Origin: CAZCTC01 sp964501335
GTDB taxonomy: Bacteria > Chloroflexota > Anaerolineae > B4-G1 > SLSP01
Reading direction: 5' to 3'
NCBI GenBank assembly: GCA_964501335.1
Contig: CAZCTC010000090.1
Location: 1-28,854, forward strand
DNA length: 28,854 nt
Under the pieces are notes generated by a model. It saw nothing but the letters and a program-made list of their open reading frames with translations, did not search any database and was not told the DNA's origin. Shown piece by piece: positions 15,414 through 22,976 of this stretch (position 1 is the stretch's first letter; each line of letters begins with the position of its first letter). Both the position numbers and the translations under genes were made by a program.

Positions 15414-16574
15414 TTAGAAGGGATGAAATTCACGGGTTTTTTCCAGCAATTCATCCAGGCGATCGGCGAGGTTGACCATTTCCGGGGAGTCGATTCCGGG
15501 GCGGATTTCGGTGAACCGATGGTGCAGTTCGGTCAATTTGGGTGTGGTGGAATCGGCCGCCGGTTCGTTATGGATGGGGAGCAGATGGCCGATCAGGATT
15601 TGCAGGGTGACGGCTACCGCCGGAGCCAGGATCAATCCCGGCAGACCCAGGAAATCGGTCAGGGCAATCGCTACCAGGACCAGGAGCAGCGAGCTGTAAC
15701 GTTGGTGGGTGAAGAAACGCAGGCGGACGAGAGATTCAACGGCTATGAGGACCATTCCGGCGAAAGCTCCGGCGAGGATGCCTTGCAGCGGTTGGGGGGT
15801 CAGGCCGACGAGAAGCGGGGGGATGATGGCCAGCAGGATGCCGAACCAGGGGATGAGGCGGAAGAGGGCGGCCGCCAGGGCCAGGAGGGCGGCATATTTC
15901 AAGCCGATGATCCAATAGATCAGGCCCAGCAGCAGGCCGGCCAGGAGGCTTTGCAAAATCTGACTCTGGAGATAGGCGCCGAGGTTATATTCTACATCTC
16001 TCCAGGTGGTGCGGGCGGCGGTGCGGGCCCGGGCCGGCAGCAGGGAGAGCCAGATCTGTTCGAAGTGGGCGGCGTCGGCACTCCAGTAGATGCTGAGGAT
16101 GATGATGATCGAGATATTGCTGAAAAAATCGAATAGATTGGAGGCGACCCCGAAGAGCGTCTGGGCGATTAAGGTGCCCTGGCTGTCGATCAGCAGGGCA
16201 TTGAGATCCTGCCGGGCGGGCAATTGTTGGGCCAGCAGGCGTTGCAGGGTGTTTCCCGTTTCCGGCCAGCCGGTTTTGATTTGATCGTAGAAGGCGAGAA
16301 AGTCGTTGACGGCGGTTTGGAGATCCTGGAAGAGCGGTCCGCTGATGCGGAAGAGCAGTTCGCCCAGGATGCCCAGGACCAGGAGGTAGGCCAGCGGCAG
16401 GGCCAGTCCGCGGGGCAGGCGGAGAGCCACCAGACTTTTGACGAGGGGGCGCATGGCGGCCGCGACGGCCAGGGAGATGACGAAGAGGAGTCCGGCCGAG
16501 TGGAATTTCCAGAGCAAAAGCAGGGCGGCCAGGGTGGTGAGAATCACGAGCGGGTAACGAATCGAACGGCTCAT
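15414..16574 (-). CDS. AI-2E family (PerM-type) transporter, second of a pair
   Basis: 386 residues with the usual layout of two N-terminal membrane hairpins, a long amphipathic stretch (about 85-150) and a C-terminal membrane bundle. Recognisable pieces are GAYLQSQILQSLLAGLLLGLI, LFRLIPWFGILLAIIPPLLV and SLLLVLVAIALTDFLGLPGL. Family members have been linked to export of the signal AI-2 or to Na+/H+ antiport; which applies cannot be told. A soluble tail of about 55 residues follows the last membrane segment. The start overlaps the stop of the upstream paralog by 4 bases (ATGA), so the two are co-translated. Compared with its partner the central motif is more diverged. Confidence 0.85.
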   Translation of the reverse strand: MSRSIRYPLVILTTLAALLLLWKFHSAGLLFVISLAVAAAMRPLVKSLVALRLPRGLALPLAYLLVLGILGELLFRISGPLFQDLQTAVNDFLAFYDQIKTGWPETGNTLQRLLAQQLPARQDLNALLIDSQGTLIAQTLFGVASNLFDFFSNISIIIILSIYWSADAAHFEQIWLSLLPARARTAARTTWRDVEYNLGAYLQSQILQSLLAGLLLGLIYWIIGLKYAALLALAAALFRLIPWFGILLAIIPPLLVGLTPQPLQGILAGAFAGMVLIAVESLVRLRFFTHQRYSSLLLVLVAIALTDFLGLPGLILAPAVAVTLQILIGHLLPIHNEPAADSTTPKLTELHHRFTEIRPGIDSPEMVNLADRLDELLEKTREFHPF

Positions 16575-17854
16575 GGCTTCTGGTCCTTTTCCCGGGTTTC
16601 CAGATCGGTAAGGAGCTGTTCCAGCTCTTCCGCCAGGAGTTCGAGGGAATCTTGTTGCGGAGAAGCTTTTTCATTACTGTGGGGAGTTTCTTTTTTTAAC
16701 AGTTGTTTGCGGATATCCTGGACCAGTTCTTGCGTTTCGTAATGCAGCCGTCCCAGCGAGTCACGCCGTTCCGGGGGAGCCGGGGTGTTGGTGGCCGGGG
16801 TCAGGATGAAATAGTCGAGCAGGACCTGAATGATGGCGGCGGCGGGGACGGCGAGGATTGCACCGGTCAACCCGAGGAATGAGGTGAAGGTGGCCAGCGC
16901 CAACAGGGTTACAACGGGACTGACGCCGAGCGCCCGGCCCATGATGCGAGGGACCAGGAGGTTGTTCTCACTGAACTGGATGAGGACACTGGCGCCGATG
17001 ACCCAGAGGATTTTTTCCGGAGATTGGGAGAGGCCGAGGGCGACGGCGGGCAGGGCGCCCAGGGTGGGACCTATTACCGGTACCACTTCAAAGATGCCGG
17101 CGAGAACGCCCAGGACGAGCGGATAAGGGAGGCCGATGATCATGTAAGCGATCATCGACATGAGGCCGACGGAGGCCATCAGCAGGATCTGGCCCCGGGT
17201 GTAGGCACCGAGTTTGGTTTCGATACTGGTGATCAATTTGTGGAAACCGTCGCGGCGGTCGATCGGAAGGAGCATCAGGAAGCTTTCGATGATCCAGTCG
17301 CTTTCCAGGGTCCAGTAAAAAGCCAGCAGGAAGACGGTGAGGATGGCGATGAGCGTGCGGAGAATGAGGCCGGTATATCCGAGGGCCTGTCCGACCTGGC
17401 TGAGCGTGGGCACGAGGTTTTTCAATTGCTCCGTCAGGGCGGTCAGGTCAAGGGTTTCGGGCAGGCGGGTTCCCAGGTTTTGTAGAAAAGGGGGGGCAGA
17501 TTGGAGGAGAAAGTCGCGCAGGCTCTGGTAATAGGTGGGGATGCCCTCCGCGGCGGCGACGGCTTCCCCGATGAGCGGTGGGAGGATCAGCCAGAAGATT
17601 CCCAGAGCGAGGGTTAAGATGCCGAGGTAGATGAAGAAGACACCGCCGGCGCGGGTGAGGCCCTGGCGGTAGAGCCATTCGACGACGGGCCGGATGGCGG
17701 TGCCCAGGACGAGGCCCAGGAAGAGCAGGACGACGATCATGTAGAAGCGGTAGATCAGCCCGAAGGCCAGGGCTACGCCGACGAAGGCGAGGGTGGCCTG
17801 GACGATCTCTCCATTGGATCTTTCGGGAGGTGAGGATGAAGCGGGTAAAGTCAC
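16571..17854 (-). CDS. AI-2E family (PerM-type) transporter, first of a pair
   Basis: 427 residues. The family signature is clear: LGAYTRGQILLMASVGLMSM, GLPYPLVLGVLAGIFEVVPV, IGPTLGALPAVALGL and FSENNLLVPRIMGRALGVSP. It has about eight membrane segments and a charged coiled C-terminal tail of about 80 residues (Glu/Gln/Lys-rich). It starts at GTG with AAAGGAT about 10 bases upstream. Overlap of 4 bases with the following paralog suggests the two form one unit, perhaps a hetero-oligomer; that is inference. No luxS or lsr gene is in the window to support a quorum-sensing role. Confidence 0.9.
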   Translation of the reverse strand: MTLPASSSPPERSNGEIVQATLAFVGVALAFGLIYRFYMIVVLLFLGLVLGTAIRPVVEWLYRQGLTRAGGVFFIYLGILTLALGIFWLILPPLIGEAVAAAEGIPTYYQSLRDFLLQSAPPFLQNLGTRLPETLDLTALTEQLKNLVPTLSQVGQALGYTGLILRTLIAILTVFLLAFYWTLESDWIIESFLMLLPIDRRDGFHKLITSIETKLGAYTRGQILLMASVGLMSMIAYMIIGLPYPLVLGVLAGIFEVVPVIGPTLGALPAVALGLSQSPEKILWVIGASVLIQFSENNLLVPRIMGRALGVSPVVTLLALATFTSFLGLTGAILAVPAAAIIQVLLDYFILTPATNTPAPPERRDSLGRLHYETQELVQDIRKQLLKKETPHSNEKASPQQDSLELLAEELEQLLTDLETREKDQKP

Positions 17855-17881
17855 GCCGGGTTTTATCCTTTCTTTTCAGCC

Positions 17882-17908
17882 GGTTTCGCGCCGGGGCGCG
17901 GTTAAACC
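17882..17908. repeat. GC-rich hairpin between the loader and AI-2E genes
   Basis: CGCGCC and GGCGCG pair with a 2-base loop, extended by GGTTT / AAACC across a bulge. It lies 70 bases past the loader stop and could be a weak terminator, but no T run follows it on the minus strand. Confidence 0.4.
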
Positions 17909-17977
17909 AGCCCAATTTAACATGGGGCGGGTGGGGGAGGCAAGGGGGGCGGGTACAGAGGGGGTATATTTTCGTAA

Positions 17978-19420
17978 TCAGCTTTTCTTTTTACGGGTGG
18001 TGGTGGTGCGATGGGGCTGGGACGGGGACATGGGAAGCGGCCGTGAATAGTTGCCGCGGAAGGGGGAGGCGATGATGCCGAAGATGGTGCAGCGGCTGGC
18101 GTCCAGGAGGCGGGCCCTCAGTTTGGGGTCCAGGCGTTCGACCGGTTGGGAGGTGGTGATCACGGTGGGGAGTTTGGCGACGTAGCGATAATTGAAGAGC
18201 TGGTAGAGCTTCTCCTGGGCCCAGGGCGTGGCACTTTCCATGCCCAGATCGTCGAGGACCAGGAGCGGCGTGGTGCGGACCTCTTCAAAGCGTTTGTCGT
18301 AAGAGATCGGGCTTTGGGGGCTGAAGGCGGAGCGCAGATGATCGAGCAGGTCGGGGACCACGATCAACAGCGCGGGATGGCCGTTGCGGGAGCGTTCATT
18401 GGCGATGGCGGCGGCGAGATGGGTTTTGCCGCAACTGAAGCCGCCGGTGAAGACCAGCCAGCCGCGAGGCGATTCGGCGTAGCTGCGGGCATTTTCCAGG
18501 GCGCGCAGCAGATTGTCGCTTTCTTCCCGGCTGACCTCGCCCTGGCGGAGGTCGAAGGTGCTCAGGAGCATGTCGGAGTAGAACATCAGCGTATTGAGAT
18601 CCCCCGTATTGGCGTCGGCGCCGGGCCGGTAGTCGGGAGCCAGAATCGTCAGGACCTGTACCAGATCGAAATCGCTCAACCGGGAGCGGATGCGGGGATC
18701 GATCTCTTCCAGGGTGCGGTTGGTGGTGATGACGGTGGGCAGACGGGTGACGTAACGGTGGTTGATGATCTGAAAGAGCTTTTCCTGAGCCCAGGGGGTG
18801 CCGTTTTCGGTGCCCAGATCGTCCATGATCAGGAGGGGGGCATTGCGGACCTGGTTGAAGCGTTCGCTGTAAGTGGCGGTGCTGTCGGGGGCGAAGGCGG
18901 CGCGCAGTTCATCGAGCAGATCCGGAACCGTGATGAAAAGGACGGGATAGCCCTGGTCGAGGCAGGCGTTGGCGATCGCGGCGGCCAGATGGGTTTTGCC
19001 GCAACCGTAGCTGCCGCGGAAGACCAGCCAACCTTTGGGATCGCGGGAGAATTCGAGCGCGGTTTCTCGCACGCGGTTGAGATTGGCGAACCGTTCCGGG
19101 GTCAAGCCATGGCCTTCGATCTGGAAAGTATCAAAGGTGTAGCGTTTCAGTTCGGAGAGATTGCCTATTTCCTGTAGCGTTTCGGCGCGTTGCTGGCGAA
19201 TTTCTCCTGCGCGACAGGGGCAGGGAAAGAGTTTGCCGAAGTTGGGATGATTGATCGGCAGATCGAGGCGCACATAGCCCAGTCCCTGGCACAGCGGGCA
19301 GTTGGGATTTCCTGGAAAATCCGAATTGGAGGAGGGGGGATTAGTGTTGGATGAGGTCGGAGTATTCCCCTTCGATGTATTTCCGTCGATCTGATTCGTT
19401 ATGTCCCGGATGGATTTCAT
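17978..19420 (-). CDS. DnaC/DnaI-type helicase loader with two tandem AAA+ domains
   Basis: 480 residues, about one and a half times the usual loader. After a polar N-terminus comes a CX2C ... CXC zinc site (Cys41, Cys44, Cys67, Cys69), as in DnaI-like loaders. Two complete AAA+ domains follow. Domain 1 has Walker A GSYGCGKTH (Lys142), Walker B LLIMDDLG near 197, VITTN and the Arg-finger stretch RIRSRL. Domain 2 has GGFSCGKTH (Lys332), LLVLDDLG near 387, VITTS and KLRARL. The domains align along their whole length (both contain HLAAAIAN, VPDLLD and TPWAQEKL), so this is an internal duplication. The tail is basic (RTTTTRKKKS). The start has AAGGACA upstream and lies 80 bases inside the DnaD-like gene. 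Its role would be loading DnaB onto DNA. Confidence 0.85.
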   Translation of the reverse strand: MKSIRDITNQIDGNTSKGNTPTSSNTNPPSSNSDFPGNPNCPLCQGLGYVRLDLPINHPNFGKLFPCPCRAGEIRQQRAETLQEIGNLSELKRYTFDTFQIEGHGLTPERFANLNRVRETALEFSRDPKGWLVFRGSYGCGKTHLAAAIANACLDQGYPVLFITVPDLLDELRAAFAPDSTATYSERFNQVRNAPLLIMDDLGTENGTPWAQEKLFQIINHRYVTRLPTVITTNRTLEEIDPRIRSRLSDFDLVQVLTILAPDYRPGADANTGDLNTLMFYSDMLLSTFDLRQGEVSREESDNLLRALENARSYAESPRGWLVFTGGFSCGKTHLAAAIANERSRNGHPALLIVVPDLLDHLRSAFSPQSPISYDKRFEEVRTTPLLVLDDLGMESATPWAQEKLYQLFNYRYVAKLPTVITTSQPVERLDPKLRARLLDASRCTIFGIIASPFRGNYSRPLPMSPSQPHRTTTTRKKKS

Positions 19421-20042
19421 GGTTGTCCTTGCCTTCAGCCTGCCATCGTTTAAGGATGGTGTGAATATATTTCCAGCTGCGACGGTTAAGTCGAACTGCC
19501 TCACGGAATGCATCTTCAATCCATGGGGCGGGATAGGTGGTTTCGGCTTCTTTGAGTTCTTCGCTCAACAAAGGGGTGAGCGAGCCGATATTTTGTTCGT
19601 AAAGGGTGAAGATATTAGGACGTTCGGTAAGTTCGGCACGGGCGGCCGGATGGCCTTTGCGCAGGGCGGCGACGGCGGCGCGGCCGCGGGGGCTGTTGGC
19701 GAAATAGCGGCGTTCGATCTGGCCGTCGCCCCGTTCCCAGGTGGCGGTGAGCAGCGATCCGCGTTCCACGGCGTGGAGCAGAGCGGCGGTCAGTTGAGAT
19801 TGCAGATCCTCGTTGCACACAGCCTGGATGGCGGGGTCGGTGAGCAGATCTTCCGCCGTGACCCAGGGGGCGGTATTGCCCTGCATCTGGGCCAGCCGCC
19901 GCAGCACGAGCAACGTGACTTTCAGCTCGAGCAGGTCGTCGATGAGGGGCAGCAGATCGGTAAAGATCGCATCGGGCAGCCGGATCGTCGTGCCGCGTCC
20001 TTCCGCAAATCCAGAAAAAGCTCGCTGGGCAGGCATGGGCAT
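19341..20042 (-). CDS. DnaD-domain replication protein
   Basis: 233 residues. The C-terminal part (about 143-205) is a DnaD/DnaB2-type domain: NIFTLYEQNIGSLTPLLSEE, then PAPWIEDAFREAV and SWKYIHTILKRWQAEG, the conserved Tyr-Ile-x-x-Ile-Leu-x-x-Trp helix that binds DNA. The N-terminal part (about 25-130) has helices and a PRGR stretch consistent with a winged-helix oligomerisation domain. In Bacillus, DnaD and its relatives recruit the helicase and loader to origins. Here the ATG overlaps the dnaB stop by one base (TAATG) and its end overlaps the loader gene by 80 bases, supporting joint function. Confidence 0.85.
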   Translation of the reverse strand: MPMPAQRAFSGFAEGRGTTIRLPDAIFTDLLPLIDDLLELKVTLLVLRRLAQMQGNTAPWVTAEDLLTDPAIQAVCNEDLQSQLTAALLHAVERGSLLTATWERGDGQIERRYFANSPRGRAAVAALRKGHPAARAELTERPNIFTLYEQNIGSLTPLLSEELKEAETTYPAPWIEDAFREAVRLNRRSWKYIHTILKRWQAEGKDNHEIHPGHNESDRRKYIEGEYSDLIQH

Positions 20043-21406
20043 TAACCGGGACCTGAACCGTCGAGGCCGTATTCTTCGCTGGAGATACGGGTGGTCACGT
20101 CGGCGAACTGGGTCAGGCGGTTGTTGAAGAAGAGCTGGACCGTGCCGGTCGGGCCGCTGCGGTGTTTGGAGATGATCAGTTCGGCGATATGGGGTTTTTC
20201 CGTTTCCGGGCGGTAGAGTTCATCGCGGTAGATGAACATCACGATGTCAGCGTCTTGTTCAATGGAACCGCTTTCTCTCAAATCAGATAGAACGGGCCGC
20301 TTATCGGTACGTTGTTCGACGGCGCGGGAGAGCTGGGAGGCGGTGAGGAGAGGGACATCGAGTTCGCGGGCCAGCCCTTTGAGCGAGCGGGAGAGGAAAG
20401 AGACTTCCTGGACACGGTTATCGGAGCGCACATCGCTGGTCATCAGTTGCAGGTAATCGATCATCACCAGATCGAGGCCATGTTCGGAGTGCAGGCGGCG
20501 GCATTTGGTGCGCAGCTGGATCGAGGAGACGGCGGGGGTATCATCGATGAAGATGGGCAGTTCGGAAAGGTGAGAGATGGCATCGCTGAAGAGGGGCCAT
20601 TCGTCGTCGTGGATATCGCCCAGGCGGAGGCGCTGGGCGTCGATTTTGCTATGAGCGGCGACCATACGCTGGACGATCTGTTCGGCGGACATTTCCAGGC
20701 TGAAGATCGCGACCGTCTTTTGTTTTTCGGCAGCTTTGAGGGCGAAGGTGAGCAGCAGCGAAGTTTTGCCGACGCCGGGGCGGGCCGCGATGATGATCAG
20801 ATCGGAACGCTGGAACCCGCCCAGCATGCGGTCCAGGTCGATGAAGCCGGTGGGGACGCCCATGGGTTCGCCGCGGTGGGCGTAGAGGTATTCCACCCGG
20901 TCGTAGTAGCGCTGGATCACTTCCTGGATGGGCTGGAGGTCGCGGGTGACCCGTTTTTCGGAGATTCCGAAGAGCAACTGTTCGGATTGATCGACGGCCT
21001 GATCGACGGGATGTTCTTCGTCGTAGGCGAGTTTGGCAATTGAGCTGGCGGCATCGAGGAGGCGGCGGCGGATGGCGGTCTCTTCGACGAGGTGGGCGTA
21101 GGACTCGACATTGATGGCGGAAGGGACCGCGTTGATGAGCTGGGCGATATAGGCGGCGCCGCCGATTGCTTCGAGCTGTTCGCGCCGTTCGAGTTCCGTA
21201 TTGAGGGTCAGGAAGTCGAGCGGCTGCCGGCTCTCATGGAGCGTCATGACGGCCTGATAGACCCAACTGTGTTTTTGGAGGTAGAAATCTTCGGAGTGCA
21301 GGAAGGGCAGGACCCGGTAGATGGCTTCGGGGTCGATCAACAGGGCGCCCAGCACGGCTTCTTCAGCTTCGATGTTTTGAGGGATTGTTTTTTCGAGTGT
21401 GCTCAT
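20042..21406 (-). CDS. dnaB: Replicative DNA helicase DnaB
   Basis: 454 residues, normal length. DnaB is the hexameric 5'-3' helicase at the replication fork. The N-terminal helical domain starts PQNIEAEEAVLGALLID. The RecA-like motor has Walker A ARPGVGKTS (208-216), FSLEMSAEQIVQRM, LVMIDYLQLM (Walker B) and the C-terminal motifs SQLSRAVEQR, RPVLSDLRESGSIEQDAD and KHRSGPTG. No intein interrupts it. The ATG has only a weak A/G-rich site upstream (GAGAAATTGA). It leads the dnaB, DnaD-like, loader overlap set. Confidence 0.97.
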   Translation of the reverse strand: MSTLEKTIPQNIEAEEAVLGALLIDPEAIYRVLPFLHSEDFYLQKHSWVYQAVMTLHESRQPLDFLTLNTELERREQLEAIGGAAYIAQLINAVPSAINVESYAHLVEETAIRRRLLDAASSIAKLAYDEEHPVDQAVDQSEQLLFGISEKRVTRDLQPIQEVIQRYYDRVEYLYAHRGEPMGVPTGFIDLDRMLGGFQRSDLIIIAARPGVGKTSLLLTFALKAAEKQKTVAIFSLEMSAEQIVQRMVAAHSKIDAQRLRLGDIHDDEWPLFSDAISHLSELPIFIDDTPAVSSIQLRTKCRRLHSEHGLDLVMIDYLQLMTSDVRSDNRVQEVSFLSRSLKGLARELDVPLLTASQLSRAVEQRTDKRPVLSDLRESGSIEQDADIVMFIYRDELYRPETEKPHIAELIISKHRSGPTGTVQLFFNNRLTQFADVTTRISSEEYGLDGSGPG

Positions 21407-21462
21407 TTCAATTTCTCGATTGCAAGGGCTGATCTTTTGGGTCTATAGGCTTCAGGAAGACG

Positions 21463-21515
21463 ACGCGCGGCGAACGCAGGCAGCCGGAGGGCTGGACAAC
21501 GCGTTCGTCGCGCGT
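21463..21515 (-). repeat. Long hairpin between the DUF151 gene and dnaB
   Basis: ACGCGCGGCGAACGC and GCGTTCGTCGCGCGT form a 15-bp stem (one G-T/C-A site) with an inner CAGCC / GGCTG hairpin. It may limit read-through from the DUF151 gene into dnaB or sit in the dnaB leader. There is no T run. Confidence 0.55.
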
Positions 21516-21537
21516 TACATTTCTACAGTGGAGAAGT

Positions 21538-22038
21538 TCAATCGTTACGTTCCAGATCATCCATGTTCAACGTATCCAGGAACTGGCGGAAAACGCCGAG
21601 ATCCTGTTCCTCGTCTTTGGAAGGGTCCAACAGATTACGTTCTGGAATTACGCCGGCTTCCGTCATCACTGCTTCATCGACATAAATAGGAGACTGCAAC
21701 CGGACCGCGATGGCGATCGCGTCGCTGGGCCGGGAATCAATTTCCATCGAGGTTCCATTGACATCCAGGACCAGGCGGGCATAGAACGTATCATCTCGCA
21801 GGGCACTGATGAAAATGTAGCGAACCTGAGCTCCCAGGTTTTGCAGCAGATTGACGATCAGATCGTGGGTCAAGGGGCGCGGGGTTTCGATTCCCTGCAG
21901 GCGGATTGAGACCGCCTCGGCTTCAAAGGCTCCGATCCAGATCGGCAGGTAGCGTTCTGCGTTGATTTCCTTGAGTACGACCAGACGATGCTGAGAAATC
22001 AGACTTACCTGTATGCTATCCACAGTCACTTCAATCAT
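21538..22038 (-). CDS. Bifunctional nuclease family protein (DUF151)
   Basis: 166 residues. The DUF151 core is complete: LKEINAERYLPIWIGAFEAE, IRLQGIETPRPLTHDLIVNL and the signature DSRPSDAIAIAVRLQSPIYV. Characterised plant members cut DNA and RNA; bacterial members are little studied and often lie near DNA maintenance genes. A short acidic tail (LDPSKDEEQDLGVFRQFLDT) follows. The ATG has AGGAGG 5 bases upstream. It lies just before dnaB on the same strand, separated by 131 bases that hold a hairpin, so co-transcription is uncertain. Confidence 0.88.
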   Translation of the reverse strand: MIEVTVDSIQVSLISQHRLVVLKEINAERYLPIWIGAFEAEAVSIRLQGIETPRPLTHDLIVNLLQNLGAQVRYIFISALRDDTFYARLVLDVNGTSMEIDSRPSDAIAIAVRLQSPIYVDEAVMTEAGVIPERNLLDPSKDEEQDLGVFRQFLDTLNMDDLERND

Positions 22039-22078
22039 CCCATCCTCCTGACGGTCGAACCTGGCGGCCGCCTGTTTA

Positions 22079-22084
22079 ATTATA
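22079..22084 (-). promoter_or_regulatory. -10 element for the DUF151 gene
   Basis: TATAAT on the minus strand, 41 bases before the ATG. No good -35 lies 17 bases upstream. A second minus-strand TATAAT lies at 22137-22142, so either or both may be used. Confidence 0.45.
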
Positions 22085-22187
22085 GCATCAGGGCAGTGTG
22101 AAGGGAATGGTCCACGAATCCTATTTCAGACCGCTGATTATAGCGCGGAATGGTCAATCAGGGAAATAGGGGGACGTGAAGAGGAAC

Positions 22188-22215
22188 TTGCCAAAAACGG
22201 CCTTTGCGTTATAAT
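22188..22215 (+). promoter_or_regulatory. Promoter of tRNA-Pro
   Basis: TTGCCA (22188-22193) and TATAAT (22210-22215) are 16 bases apart, near-consensus for the housekeeping sigma factor. Transcription would start a few bases before the mature tRNA at 22226. Confidence 0.8.
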
Positions 22216-22225
22216 CAACCTTGTT

Positions 22226-22299
22226 CGGGGTGTAGCGCAGCTTGGTAGCGCGCACGGTTCGGGTCCGTGAGGCCCGGGGTTCAAATCCCCGCGCCCCGA
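22226..22299 (+). tRNA. tRNA-Pro (anticodon CGG)
   Basis: A full cloverleaf folds by eye. The acceptor stem is CGGGGTG with CGCCCCG (one G-T pair) and discriminator A. The D arm is GCGC/GCGC with AGCTTGGTA. The anticodon stem CACGG/CCGTG holds loop TTCGGGT, giving anticodon CGG for codon CCG. The T arm is CGGGG-TTCAAAT-CCCCG. The CCA end is not encoded. It marks the border between conserved genes to the left and the accessory region to the right. Confidence 0.95.
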
Positions 22300-22304
22300 C
22301 CTCA

Positions 22305-22341
22305 GAGCGCACGGTATGGTAAACAGCCTATCCGTGCGCTC
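22305..22341 (+). terminator. Terminator of tRNA-Pro
   Basis: GAGCGCACGG and CCGTGCGCTC form a 10-bp stem around a 17-base loop, 5 bases after the tRNA. CTTCGGTAAA follows rather than a T run, so efficiency is uncertain. Confidence 0.55.
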
Positions 22342-22976
22342 TTCGGTAAAAAAAAGGTCCTCTCCGACCTTACCGCAGTCCGCACGGTATCCTCTCCGCC
22401 GGGTGAAAAAAAAGCTCCCCAAAATTTATCCAATGGATGAATCAATTTGTTTTGGATTATATTTTGCACGAGGTCAAACGGCTTAAGTGTGAGATCTAAC
22501 CAATTTTGCTGTTTGACGAACTGGCGCTTGTGAGGGGCCGGGGATTTGGGTGAGCCGTGGGGCTGGCCCTCATCCTCCCCCCGGCCCCCTCCTTCTCCCA
22601 ATGAATACTATGAAAGGAAGATCTGATTCCCGAATGAAGATCTGTTTGTGGGAGAAGGAGGGGGAAACAGAGAAGAGACTCGTCGTCGGGTCGGCTCTGG
22701 CTCCCTTCCCTCTCTCACAGCGCAGGCAGTGAACGGATTTGAAGGCAGTCCTGTCAATGTGTTAATTGGGTGCTGTGCAGGGATGGGTTAGGGGATGGGT
22801 GAGGGCTCTGGACTGCTGAGTCGGCGGGCGCCTGGGCCTTTTTTGAGTCTGTAGTGCTTTGTTTGCGCCTCGTGGTCGATCCCCGGCGTTGATCTTCGTT
22901 GTTGCCTCGTTTCGTCAGCCTCTTAATTCCTCGTGGGTGGATTCGTAAATTTCATGGAAAGAATGTGGAGCTGAAG
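22342..22976. other. Gene-free stretch between tRNA-Pro and the fused phosphatase
   Basis: About 635 bases with no supported gene. It holds a perfect 16-bp inverted repeat (22585-22664) and otherwise unremarkable sequence. Short open frames here lack ribosome binding sites and recognisable content. Confidence 0.6.
22585..22664. repeat. 16-bp perfect inverted repeat with internal direct repeat
   Basis: CCCCCTCCTTCTCCCA and TGGGAGAAGGAGGGGG are exact complements 48 bases apart. The loop carries GAAGATCTG twice (22617-22625 and 22636-22644). The purine/pyrimidine-pure arms could also form unusual DNA structures. Confidence 0.75.

Noticed and set aside
18146..19177. 343-codon plus-strand open frame opposite the helicase loader
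   Set aside because: It mirrors the duplicated AAA+ coding sequence and has no motifs of its own.
20042..21406. Intein in DnaB
   Set aside because: The protein is of normal length and all helicase motifs are uninterrupted.
22300..22345. Attachment-site duplication of the tRNA end
   Set aside because: Only the short GCGCACGG is shared between the tRNA and the hairpin downstream, too short and explained by the terminator stem.
22899..22976. Earlier TTG start for the fused phosphatase
   Set aside because: No ribosome binding site is present and the added residues are not domain-like; ATG at 22977 has one.
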